This document shows positions 1 to 5,023 of a DNA stretch of 5,023 bases, in pieces (within the stretch, counting starts at the first letter, position 1; each line of letters starts with the position of its first letter). Location of the stretch: contig JAENXP010000249.1 in the NCBI GenBank assembly GCA_016649475.1, positions 1 through 5,023 of the forward strand, in the 5' to 3' direction. The position numbers and the translations under genes were made by a program. Source of the stretch: Burkholderiales bacterium. GTDB taxonomy: Bacteria > Pseudomonadota > Gammaproteobacteria > Burkholderiales > SG8-39. A model generated the notes under the pieces. The model was not told the DNA's origin. It made no database searches and was given only the letters and a program-made list of their open reading frames with translations.

Positions 1-319
1 GCCCGAGCCGTGCGGCGACGGCGAGTGTCCGCAGATACGCCAGCGGTGCGGCAGCGGCCACGCGCAGGTGGCGCGCGGCGAATTCGAGCCTGCGGCTGTG
101 CGCCGATCGCGGCACGCAGATAAGCGGCGCGCACACGCGCGCCACTGCGCTGTGGGTCAGTGCGTCGGTCGGCTCGGCCAGCGCGTACAGCCGCAGCGCG
201 ACGCCCTGACGCTCCAGCGCGAGCACCTCCTCGAGGATGAACGTCTCGGACAGCTTGGGCCAGATCTTGACCAGCAGCCCCAGCGGACGCTCCGCGTGGC
301 CTGGGCTGCCGCCTGTCAC
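1..319 (-). CDS. Glycosyltransferase, GT4/WcaL-like, N-terminal part only (cut by left edge)
   Basis: An open frame runs from a GTG at 319 (minus strand) off the left edge; 106 codons are visible. After a short leader (VTGGSPGHAERP) comes LLVKIWPKLSETFILEE, then LALERQGVALRLYAL. A first beta-strand followed by (Y/W)PKLSETFI and an 'AL...G' helix is the usual N-terminus of GT-B glycosyltransferases of the WcaL/colanic-acid type (GT4), which transfer sugars from activated donors onto a lipid-linked glycan at the inner face of the cytoplasmic membrane. The donor-binding C-terminal half lies outside the window, so the sugar cannot be predicted. The GTG start is supported by GGAG six bases upstream and by a 4-nt GTGA overlap with the stop of the preceding glycosyltransferase gene, which implies translational coupling and one transcript. 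The frame stays open further upstream, so a longer start is possible but less likely. Confidence 0.82.
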   Translation of the reverse strand, partial: MTGGSPGHAERPLGLLVKIWPKLSETFILEEVLALERQGVALRLYALAEPTDALTHSAVARVCAPLICVPRSAHSRRLEFAARHLRVAAAAPLAYLRTLAVAARLG

Positions 320-1581
320 GCGGCGCTCCGGATTTCGGGCATATGCGCTGCGTGCGGCCGCGGCGCGGCAACGCGTTTCGCATCGTGTACGACCGATTTG
401 AGCTCGAGCAGATCGAAGATCGCGGCTGTCACGCGATCGAGGCCCTGCAGCGTGCGCAAATGCGGCACGCGCTCGTGGCGCGCCAGCGCATCGAGTTCGG
501 CGCGCAGCGCGCTCATCAGCGTGGCCGGCGTCAACTGGTCGGGATGCAGCATGCGCAATAGCCCTAGCGCGGCCATGCGCTCGGCGCGGATGCACTGCTC
601 CTGGCCGGGTTTGACGCGCGGCACCAGCAGCGCGCGCTTGCGCAGCGTGAGCAGCTCGCACACGGTGTTGTAGCCGCCCATGGCGACCACGACGTCGGCC
701 GCGCCCATCAGCGACATCATGTCGTCATGGAAGTCCTGCACGCTCAGCTTGGTCAAGGGGCGGGCCAGTGCTGCGATCGCGCGGCGCTTCTCCTCGGCCA
801 TCTCCGGCCCGCAGACGATATGCATGCGCGGGCGGCTTTGCGGCGGCTGCGACAGCATCGCGCGCAGCGCCGCCTCGATCAGCTCGTACCCGTCTTCGCC
901 CCCGCCGGTGGTGACCACGACCAGCGGCTCAGGCTCGTTCACACCGAGCGTGCGTCGCACCTCGGCGCGCGTCTGCCGCCCGGGCTGGCGCGAGATGTAG
1001 CCGCAGAACTCCACCTTGGCCGCGGTGAAAGGCGGAAATGCGTACTCGCGCCGCAGGTCGAAGACCTCCGGGCAGCCCACCACCAGCACCTGGTCGTAGT
1101 AAGCGCTGATGGCGTCGAAATAGCCGTTCTTTTGCCAGATCCGCGTAGTCGCCTCGGGGCTGTCGAGGATGTCGCGCAGCAGCAGCACCAGCTTGGGCCG
1201 TTGCACGCCGGCGGGCAGGGCGGACAGCGCGCCGCACAGCTCGTCTTCCACGCCGAAGGGCTTCTTGTCGACCAGGATGAGGTCGGGGGCGAAATCGGCG
1301 ATGGCGCTGCGGATGACGTTGGCACGCAGGCGCACCGTTGCCGCCAGCGAAAGTTCGAGGAAGCGCGCGCCGTAGTGGCCTTCGACATTGCGCGACAGGC
1401 AGGGCAGCTTCAAGTAGTCGACGCCCGGCGGAATTCGAAACGCATGCAACATCGGGGATCCGGTGATGATGAGCACCGACACCTCGGGCGAGGACTCGAC
1501 GAGATGGCGCGCGACTTCGAGCATGCGCCGGATGTTGCCCAGACCGAACGTGTCGTGCGAATAGATCAAAATGCGCTTCAT
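316..1581 (-). CDS. MurG-like GT-B glycosyltransferase family protein
   Basis: A 421-residue cytoplasmic protein without signal peptide or membrane segment. It starts MKRILIYSHDTFGLGNIRR: a first beta-strand and a glycine-containing loop (residues 8-16), as in GT-B enzymes of the MurG/GT28 type. The C-terminal half has the features expected of the nucleotide-sugar site: TTGGGEDGYELI (224-235), the AMGGYNTVCELL turn and helix (300-311), and PRVKPGQEQCIRAERM (321-336), matching MurG-type 'VP....Q..NA..' segments. It resembles the group annotated as 'predicted glycosyl transferase' (COG4671, from memory); acceptor and sugar are unknown. The ATG at 1581 has AGGAG six bases upstream (1588-1592). 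It is first in a minus-strand operon with the WcaL-like gene, suggesting a role in surface or exopolysaccharide synthesis. A sigma-54 promoter candidate lies about 135-160 nt upstream. Residues after about 395 look like a poorly conserved tail. Confidence 0.88.
   Translation of the reverse strand: MKRILIYSHDTFGLGNIRRMLEVARHLVESSPEVSVLIITGSPMLHAFRIPPGVDYLKLPCLSRNVEGHYGARFLELSLAATVRLRANVIRSAIADFAPDLILVDKKPFGVEDELCGALSALPAGVQRPKLVLLLRDILDSPEATTRIWQKNGYFDAISAYYDQVLVVGCPEVFDLRREYAFPPFTAAKVEFCGYISRQPGRQTRAEVRRTLGVNEPEPLVVVTTGGGEDGYELIEAALRAMLSQPPQSRPRMHIVCGPEMAEEKRRAIAALARPLTKLSVQDFHDDMMSLMGAADVVVAMGGYNTVCELLTLRKRALLVPRVKPGQEQCIRAERMAALGLLRMLHPDQLTPATLMSALRAELDALARHERVPHLRTLQGLDRVTAAIFDLLELKSVVHDAKRVAAPRPHAAHMPEIRSAA
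326..329 (-). promoter_or_regulatory. Shine-Dalgarno site fixing the GTG start of the second glycosyltransferase
   Basis: The minus strand reads GGAG, six bases, then GTG at 319. The site lies inside the last codons of the upstream glycosyltransferase gene. It favours the overlapping GTG over other possible starts. Confidence 0.6.
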
Positions 1582-1659
1582 TGCTTACTCCTGCGTTGTC
1601 GTCCCGGGCGTCCGTCCAGATGGGGCGGCGACCGGGCAACTGTTCTGTTTGTGTGTTAT

Positions 1660-1677
1660 CTCTGCGTTGACGCAGAG
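1660..1677 (-). promoter_or_regulatory. Perfect 7-bp inverted repeat in the glycosyltransferase leader
   Basis: CTCTGCG – TTGA – CGCAGAG: seven perfect pairs around a four-base loop (an eighth T-A pair is possible inside). If transcription starts near 1715 on the minus strand, this forms a stem-loop about 40 nt into a leader of about 134 nt, well upstream of the ribosome binding site. It is not followed by a U-run on either strand, so it is not a normal terminator. It could stabilise the mRNA, bind a regulator as DNA, or be chance. Confidence 0.4.
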
Positions 1678-1724
1678 CCCTCGCGTTCTGACTGGTGCAA
1701 AACCACGTAGCCGCAACGAACTAT

Positions 1725-1742
1725 ATGCACGTATCGTGCCAA
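1725..1742 (-). promoter_or_regulatory. Candidate sigma-54 (RpoN) -24/-12 promoter of the glycosyltransferase operon
   Basis: The minus strand reads TTGGCACGATACGTGCAT. The sigma-54 consensus is TTGGCACR-N4-TTGCA. The GG and GC dinucleotides are both present with exactly ten bases between them, and the only mismatch in the conserved positions is G for the first T of TTGC. The predicted start point is near 1715, giving a leader of about 134 nt before the ATG at 1581. A large palindrome centred about 93 nt upstream fits an enhancer-binding-protein site. Two cautions: the motif overlaps a small dyad (GCACG-TAT-CGTGC, 1727-1739) that could itself be an operator, and a sigma-70-like TATAGT lies just downstream on the same strand. 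Confidence 0.55.
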
Positions 1743-1785
1743 CGGAGAACGCACCCAAAACGCGACGTAATGGATTGAAGTTAAG

Positions 1786-1794
1786 TGGTAAAAT
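1786..1794 (+). promoter_or_regulatory. Possible extended -10 promoter facing ndk
   Basis: The plus strand reads TGG-TAAAAT, a TGn extended -10 with five of six matches to TATAAT. No good -35 is seen 16-18 bases upstream. Transcription would start near 1801, inside the 26-nt palindrome, which could then act as its operator. It would give either a long (about 380 nt) ndk leader or a separate small transcript. Weak evidence by itself. Confidence 0.25.
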
Positions 1795-1795
1795 G

Positions 1796-1821
1796 GCATC
1801 CGTGAACTAGTTCACAGATGC
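1796..1821. promoter_or_regulatory. 26-nt near-perfect palindrome, candidate regulator binding site
   Basis: The core GTGAACTAGTTCAC (1802-1815) is a perfect 14-bp palindrome. One mismatched pair (C1801/A1816) follows, then five more perfect pairs outward (GCATC 1796-1800 and GATGC 1817-1821), giving 12 of 13 pairs with no loop. A loopless palindrome of this length suits a dimeric DNA-binding protein better than an RNA hairpin. It lies about -80 to -107 from the start point predicted by the sigma-54 motif at 1725-1742, the usual place for an upstream activating sequence. It also covers +1 of the weak plus-strand promoter at 1786-1794. The binding protein is unknown. Confidence 0.6.
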
Positions 1822-1844
1822 TAATTTCGGGGCATCCGGCGCGA

Positions 1845-1860
1845 TTTTTTTGGGGGGGGG
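1845..1860 (+). repeat. T7G9 homopolymer tract
   Basis: Seven T followed directly by nine G. This is the only long homopolymer in the window. It is followed by CAT and two copies of ATGACCC eight bases apart (1864-1870, 1872-1878). G-runs of this length are prone to slipped-strand length change and to sequencing error. No recognised gene reads through it, so any effect would be on promoter spacing or a leader. Confidence 0.7.
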
Positions 1861-1910
1861 CATATGACCCAATGACCCGATCGCAAAGCTCGCGCGAGCA
1901 AGCGGCGCCA

Positions 1911-1926
1911 GACGTGCTTACACGTC
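1911..1926. repeat. Perfect 6-bp inverted repeat, 4-nt loop
   Basis: GACGTG – CTTA – CACGTC. No U-run follows, so this is not a terminator. Role unknown; it may be chance in high-GC DNA. Confidence 0.3.
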
Positions 1927-1956
1927 ATCTGTTACCCGACATATGCGTCCCGGATC

Positions 1957-1967
1957 GAACTCAGTTC
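1957..1967. repeat. GAACT-C-AGTTC dyad, related to the core of the large palindrome
   Basis: The arms GAACT and AGTTC are the same as the inner arms of the palindrome at 1802-1815, but with one extra central base. It could be a weaker second site for the same regulator, about 150 nt further from the glycosyltransferase promoter. The altered spacing weakens this reading. Confidence 0.25.
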
Positions 1968-2011
1968 ATTTCACCTGGGTAGGCAGGCGGATCCTGGCAG
2001 CAGAAGTCCTC

Positions 2012-2026
2012 GATCGCTGCGCGATC
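2012..2026. repeat. Perfect 6-bp inverted repeat, 3-nt loop
   Basis: GATCGC – TGC – GCGATC. Placed about 105 nt before the predicted ndk start point. Role unknown; it may be chance. Confidence 0.25.
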
Positions 2027-2129
2027 TGGCGCCGAGTGCCGGGAAATTTACGAAGTCCGTGTCATTCGCCTTGCGCTGCCCGCAGCAGAATTTTTATCAC
2101 AGGTGGAAGGCGACATAATGCAAAATCCC

Positions 2130-2138
2130 TGATAAAAT
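2130..2138 (+). promoter_or_regulatory. Probable extended -10 promoter of the ndk operon
   Basis: TGA-TAAAAT matches the extended -10 consensus TGn-TATAAT with one mismatch. Transcription would start near 2145, leaving a leader of about 36 nt before the ndk ATG, a normal distance. The -35 region (about 2110-2115) is poor, as is common for extended -10 promoters. A CATAAT at 2114-2119 is a second, weaker -10 candidate. Confidence 0.45.
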
Positions 2139-2170
2139 ATGACGTTAAGCTTTCCCCGACAAAAACTTTT

Positions 2171-2174
2171 GGAG
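2171..2174 (+). promoter_or_regulatory. Shine-Dalgarno site fixing the ndk start
   Basis: GGAG followed by six bases and the ATG at 2181. An in-frame ATG at 2139 would add 14 residues, but it has no such site and overlaps the probable promoter, so 2181 is preferred. Confidence 0.7.
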
Positions 2175-2180
2175 ATTTGC

Positions 2181-2606
2181 ATGGCTTTGGAACGCACCCT
2201 ATCCATCATCAAGCCCGACGCGGTGGCCAAGAATGTCATCGGCAAGATTTATTCGCGCTTTGAAACCAAGGGCTTGAAGCTTATCGCCGCGCGCATGCTG
2301 CATTTGTCGCGCGCCGAAGCAGAGGGCTTTTACGCGGTGCATAAAGGCCGGCCTTTTTTCGAGGATCTGGTCAAGTTCATGATCTCCGGCCCGGTCATGG
2401 TGCAGGTGCTCGAAGGCGAGGATGCAATCGCCAAGAACCGGGAGCTGATGGGCGCGACCGATCCGAAAAAAGCGGACAAAGGCACGATACGCGCCGATTT
2501 CGCCGACAGCATCGATGCCAACGCCGTGCATGGGTCGGACGCCGTGGAAACCGCCAAGGTGGAAATCGCCTATTTTTTCCCCACCCTGAACGTCTATTCG
2601 CGCTGA
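2181..2606 (+). CDS. ndk: Nucleoside diphosphate kinase
   Basis: Transfers the gamma-phosphate from ATP to other (d)NDPs through a phosphohistidine, balancing nucleotide pools in the cytoplasm. The 141-residue product has the standard bacterial Ndk length. It begins [15 protein letters not shown] and carries the signature NAVHGSD with the phosphorylated histidine at 117. The other nucleotide-site residues are in register with the E. coli enzyme: Lys11, Tyr51, Phe59, Arg87, Thr93, Arg104 and Asn114. No key residue is missing. The start at 2181 follows a GGAG ribosome site, and the protein N-terminus matches the family, so the upstream in-frame ATG at 2139 is not used. It is the first gene of the plus-strand operon, 13 nt before rlmN, an order common in betaproteobacteria. 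Confidence 0.98.
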   Translation: MALERTLSIIKPDAVAKNVIGKIYSRFETKGLKLIAARMLHLSRAEAEGFYAVHKGRPFFEDLVKFMISGPVMVQVLEGEDAIAKNRELMGATDPKKADKGTIRADFADSIDANAVHGSDAVETAKVEIAYFFPTLNVYSR

Positions 2607-2619
2607 ACCTGCGCCAGCC

Positions 2620-3705
2620 GTGAATCCGAACCTCCTCAACTTCGACGCCGCGCAGCTGAACACTTTCTTCGCCGAAATCGGCGAGAAGCCGTTTCGCGCC
2701 AGGCAACTGCTGCGCTGGATGCACCAGTACGGGGAGGCGGATTTTTCCAACATGAGCGATCTGGCCAAGCTGCTGCGGCAAAAGCTCGCCGCCAGTGCCA
2801 CGATCGAGATACCACGGGTCAGTTCCGATGCCACGGCCGCAGACGGCACGCGCAAATGGCTCATAGACGTGGGCAATGGCAACGCGGTAGAAAGCGTGTT
2901 CATTCCGGAAACGAACCGGGGTACCCTGTGCGTGTCTTCTCAGGCGGGCTGCGCGCTGGACTGCAAATTCTGCTCCACCGGCAAGCAGGGCTTCAACCGC
3001 AACCTGAGCACGGCCGAGATCATCGGCCAGCTCTGGATCGCAAACAAAGCCCTGGGCGCCACGCCCAAGGGCGAACGCATCGTCAGCAACGTGGTCATGA
3101 TGGGCATGGGCGAGCCGCTGGCGAATTTCGACAACGTGGTGGCGGCCATGCGCCTGATGCTGGACGACAACGCCTACGGGCTGTCGCGCCGGCGGGTGAC
3201 GCTGTCGACCTCGGGCATCGTTCCGGCGATCGACCGGCTGCGCGATGCCTGTCCGGTGGCGCTGGCGGTGTCTTTGCACGCGCCCAACGATGCGCTGCGC
3301 GACGTTCTGGTGCCGATCAACAGGAAATATCCGCTTGCCGAGCTGCTGGCCGCGTGCAAGCGCTACCTGCACAAGGCGCCGCGAGACTTCATCACTTTCG
3401 AGTACGTCATGCTGGATGGCGTGAACGACCGCGCCGAACACGCGCGACAATTGATCGAGCTGGTGCGCGAAGTCCCGTGCAAGTTCAACCTGATTCCGTT
3501 CAATCCTTTCCCGAATTCCGGTTTCAAGCGATCGCCGCGCGAAACCATCCGCCGCTTCGCTGAAATCCTGGTCTCCGCCGGGCTGGTGGTGACGACCCGC
3601 AAGACGCGCGGAGACGATATCGACGCTGCCTGCGGACAGCTGGCCGGCAGGGTGGAGGACAAGACCCGGCGTACGCGCCGCGTAGTGGAGATACAGCCAT
3701 GCTGA
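2620..3705 (+). CDS. rlmN: Dual-specificity 23S rRNA (A2503-C2) / tRNA (A37-C2) methyltransferase RlmN
   Basis: A radical-SAM enzyme that methylates C2 of A2503 in 23S rRNA and of A37 in some tRNAs, aiding translational fidelity. The 361-residue product contains the cluster motif CALDCKFC (Cys111, Cys115, Cys118) for the [4Fe-4S]/SAM site, and both methyl-transfer cysteines: Cys104 (E. coli Cys118) and Cys338 in [11 protein letters not shown] (E. coli Cys355). Glu91 aligns with the proposed base Glu105 of E. coli. GMGEPLANF (162-170), STSG (196-199), VSLHAPND (217-224) and FNPFPNS (294-300) are other typical segments. It lacks anything suggesting the Cfr resistance paralogue. The start is GTG at 2620, 13 nt after ndk, with no clear Shine-Dalgarno site; coupling to ndk translation is likely. 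The 3' end overlaps pilW by 7 nt. Confidence 0.97.
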   Translation: MNPNLLNFDAAQLNTFFAEIGEKPFRARQLLRWMHQYGEADFSNMSDLAKLLRQKLAASATIEIPRVSSDATAADGTRKWLIDVGNGNAVESVFIPETNRGTLCVSSQAGCALDCKFCSTGKQGFNRNLSTAEIIGQLWIANKALGATPKGERIVSNVVMMGMGEPLANFDNVVAAMRLMLDDNAYGLSRRRVTLSTSGIVPAIDRLRDACPVALAVSLHAPNDALRDVLVPINRKYPLAELLAACKRYLHKAPRDFITFEYVMLDGVNDRAEHARQLIELVREVPCKFNLIPFNPFPNSGFKRSPRETIRRFAEILVSAGLVVTTRKTRGDDIDAACGQLAGRVEDKTRRTRRVVEIQPC

Positions 3706-4496
3706 AATCGAGATTTCTGCTCGCGGCGTTCATTGCGTGCGGCACGCTGGCCGGCTGCGCCCCGACGTCTTCCACAACGCAGGCCGATACGGTGGAAACC
3801 GGCACGCTGATCGGAGAGGTGGGCGATCCGCGCAACCGGGCGCGCATACACACCGAGCTCGCCTCGGCATATTTCGAGCGCGGCAACATGGGCGTCGCGC
3901 TGGAAGAATTGCGCATCGCGATCTCGGCCGACCCGACGTATGCGCCGGCTTACAGCGTGCTCGGCCTGGTGCACATGGACCTGCGCGAGAACGATGTGGC
4001 GCAGCAGAATTTCGCCAAAGCGCTTGCCTTGTCCCCGAACGATCCGGACATCAACAACAACTACGGCTGGTTTCTGTGCCGCACCGGGCGCGAGGAGAAG
4101 TCCATCGCCTACTTCCTCGCGGCGCTGAAGAACCCGCTTTACAATACGCCGGCGCGCTCCTACGTAAACGCCGGGCTGTGCTCCATCAACCTGAACGACG
4201 GGCGCGACGCCATCAACTTTTTCGAGCGCGCGCTGCGCAGCGAGCCGGACAATCCGCTCGCCTTGCTCAACCTGGCATCGCTCCAGTACAAACGCGGCCA
4301 GCTGGAAGCAGCGCGCAAGTCGATCTCCCGCTTCAACAAGGTGGCCGAGCCTACTGCCGAATCCTTGTGGCTGGCGCTGCGCATCGAGCGCAAGCTGGGC
4401 GACAAGGCGGCAGAGAATGCGCTTGCCGTGCAGTTGCGGCGGCGTTACCCCGGGTCCCCCGAATACCAGAATCTGCTCAAGGGCCAGTTCGAATGA
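3699..4496 (+). CDS. pilW: Type IV pilus biogenesis/stability lipoprotein PilW (PilF family)
   Basis: The TPR pilotin-type lipoprotein needed for outer-membrane assembly or stability of the PilQ secretin and of type IV pili. The 265-residue product begins with a lipoprotein signal peptide: MLKSR, a hydrophobic stretch, and lipobox LAGC with the acylated cysteine at 20. The next residue is Ala rather than Asp, consistent with transport to the outer membrane. From about residue 49 to 255 lie around six tetratricopeptide repeats, recognisable by A..Y...G, A...F..AL and P.D pairs (about 49-82, 83-116, 117-150, 154-187, 188-221, 222-255). The segments NNYGWFLC and YVNAGLC are family hallmarks. Its start overlaps the rlmN end by 7 nt, with TGGAG eight bases upstream; its TGA overlaps the next ATG. 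Placement between rlmN and rodZ is the usual one. The other pilus genes are not in this window. Confidence 0.94.
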   Translation: MLKSRFLLAAFIACGTLAGCAPTSSTTQADTVETGTLIGEVGDPRNRARIHTELASAYFERGNMGVALEELRIAISADPTYAPAYSVLGLVHMDLRENDVAQQNFAKALALSPNDPDINNNYGWFLCRTGREEKSIAYFLAALKNPLYNTPARSYVNAGLCSINLNDGRDAINFFERALRSEPDNPLALLNLASLQYKRGQLEAARKSISRFNKVAEPTAESLWLALRIERKLGDKAAENALAVQLRRRYPGSPEYQNLLKGQFE

Positions 4497-5023
4497 CCGA
4501 AGCGGCGCCAGCGACCGAGCAAGCCAGCCCGGGCCGGGCGCTGGCGTCCATCCGCGCCGAGCTCAAGCTCAGCGTGGCGGACGTGTCGCAGCAGATCAAG
4601 TACAGCGTCAGGCAGATCGAGGCCATCGAGGCGGACGACTACGCCAAACTGCCGGGCACGACATTCGTGCGCGGCATGATCCGCAGCTATGCCAAGCTGT
4701 TGCAGATCGATCCGGCGCCGCTGCTCGCCGACCTCGGCCGGCGCGACATCCCCGCGCCGGTCACGGTGGATCTGCGTCCCGGCGCACGGGAACCGTTTGT
4801 CGAGGGCGGGGGGAAATCCAACCGGGTCTATGTCTTGCTGTCTGTTGCCGCGCTGGTGGCGGTGGCGGTCGTGGCGTACGAATGGTGGACCAATCCTCTG
4901 GACACCGGTGTAGTGGTGACGATCATGCCCAGATCCGCGCAGAGCGATGAGAGTGCGGCGACACCCGCCCCCGGGGCAACGCCCGCGCCAGCGCCTACGC
5001 CCGCACCTGCGGCGACGCCTGCA
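4493..5023 (+). CDS. rodZ: RodZ-family helix-turn-helix/transmembrane protein, 5' part (cut by right edge)
   Basis: A bitopic inner-membrane protein that links MreB to the cell-wall elongation machinery. The ATG at 4493 overlaps the pilW stop (ATGA), so translation is probably coupled. The 177 visible residues show a cytoplasmic HTH_25 domain (about 14-80) with LASIRAELKLSVADVSQQI, the IEAIEADDYAKLPGTTFVRG stretch and IRSYAKLL; a juxtamembrane basic/polar segment; one transmembrane helix (about 111-129, VYVLLSVAALVAVAVVAY); then an Ala/Pro/Thr-rich periplasmic linker (about 152-177) that runs off the edge. The C-terminal DUF4115-type domain is not included. Phe58 aligns with E. coli Phe60 in the MreB-binding helix, but Met62 replaces Tyr64. 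The HTH is related to DNA-binding Xre domains, yet family members act in morphogenesis; a regulator role is a less likely alternative. Confidence 0.9.
   Translation, partial: MTEAAPATEQASPGRALASIRAELKLSVADVSQQIKYSVRQIEAIEADDYAKLPGTTFVRGMIRSYAKLLQIDPAPLLADLGRRDIPAPVTVDLRPGAREPFVEGGGKSNRVYVLLSVAALVAVAVVAYEWWTNPLDTGVVVTIMPRSAQSDESAATPAPGATPAPAPTPAPAATPA

Larger units (their letters stand above)
1582..2180. other. Divergent intergenic region, about 600 nt, regulatory and palindrome-rich
   Basis: This gap separates the minus-strand glycosyltransferase operon from ndk. No frame in it looks like a protein, and no tRNA-like T-arm or clover-leaf was found. It contains many short dyads (1660-1677, 1727-1739, 1796-1821, 1888-1899, 1911-1926, 1957-1967, 2012-2026), a T7G9 run (1845-1860) and candidate promoters on both strands. 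The part from about 1770 to 1850 and the last 80 nt before ndk are more AT-rich than the flanking genes, as expected of promoter DNA. I see no convincing rho-independent terminator. The stretch 1930-2100 holds nothing I can name beyond two small dyads. Confidence 0.7.

Noticed and set aside
68..673. A 201-codon plus-strand open frame
   Set aside because: It is antisense to both glycosyltransferase genes, and its Ser/Arg/Ala-rich composition is that of a wrong-frame translation.
727..1710. A 327-codon plus-strand open frame opposite the MurG-like gene
   Set aside because: It lies antisense to a gene with clear GT-B motifs, its product is dominated by H, R, Q and A with no recognisable fold, and long antisense frames are expected in high-GC DNA.
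1837..1851. Rho-independent terminator ending in the T7 run
   Set aside because: The GC-rich bases before the T-run do not form a stable stem, and the large palindrome is more than 20 nt away from the T-run.
1951..1980. tRNA T-arm-like string around 'ggatcgaactc'
   Set aside because: It does not match GGTTCGANTCC closely and no acceptor, D or anticodon arm can be built around it.
1872..1982. A 36-codon plus-strand frame after the poly-G run
   Set aside because: The G-run ends 11 bases before the ATG and is a poor ribosome site. The product has no signal peptide, membrane helix or motif. Chance is the simpler explanation.
2139..2180. Longer ndk start at the ATG at 2139
   Set aside because: The extra 14 residues are not part of the Ndk family, there is no ribosome site, and the ATG abuts the probable -10 element. 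GGAG before 2181 fits better.
1943..2263. A 106-codon plus-strand frame overlapping the ndk start
   Set aside because: It enters ndk out of frame, covers the promoter region, and has no recognisable domain.
2395..3450. A 351-codon minus-strand open frame across ndk and rlmN
   Set aside because: It is antisense to two certain genes, and its Arg/His/Gln-rich translation matches no family I know.
4417..4950. A 177-codon plus-strand frame across the pilW/rodZ junction
   Set aside because: It is out of frame with both pilW and rodZ, whose products are recognisable. Its own translation is Arg/Gly/Ala-rich and featureless.
4950..5023. Short repeated GCGCC/ACGCC units at the right edge as a DNA repeat element
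   Set aside because: They encode the Ala/Pro/Thr-rich periplasmic linker usual in RodZ, so the repetition is explained by the protein.

Overview
The window looks like chromosomal DNA from a high-GC betaproteobacterium. The main reason is the gene order ndk – rlmN – pilW – rodZ on the plus strand, which is typical of that class (ispG commonly follows, beyond the right edge here). Genus cannot be read from the sequence. I see no tRNA, rRNA, insertion sequence, prophage or CRISPR array.

Layout. (1) Bases 1-1581, minus strand: two glycosyltransferase genes joined by a 4-nt GTGA stop/start overlap. The upstream one (316-1581) is a complete MurG-like GT-B enzyme. The second (1-319) is the N-terminus of a WcaL/GT4-like enzyme cut by the left edge. 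They probably act together on a surface or exopolysaccharide. (2) Bases 1582-2180: a divergent gap of about 600 nt with no convincing gene. It is rich in dyad symmetry. It holds a strong candidate sigma-54 promoter facing the glycosyltransferases (1725-1742, minus), a 26-nt near-perfect palindrome (1796-1821) about 90 nt upstream of the predicted start point, where enhancer-binding activators usually bind, a T7G9 homopolymer, and extended -10 elements on the plus strand. (3) Bases 2181-5023, plus strand: ndk, rlmN, pilW and the start of rodZ. Spacings are 13 nt, then a 7-nt overlap, then a 4-nt ATGA overlap, so this is almost certainly one operon. It joins nucleotide homeostasis (Ndk), rRNA/tRNA methylation (RlmN), type IV pilus assembly (PilW) and cell shape (RodZ).

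The coding genes belong to known families. No undescribed protein system is visible. The most interesting material is the intergenic control region: it suggests that the glycosyltransferase operon is under RpoN and an unidentified enhancer-binding activator, while the housekeeping operon on the other side appears to use a sigma-70-type extended -10 promoter. These regulatory readings come from motif matching by eye and are not proven.
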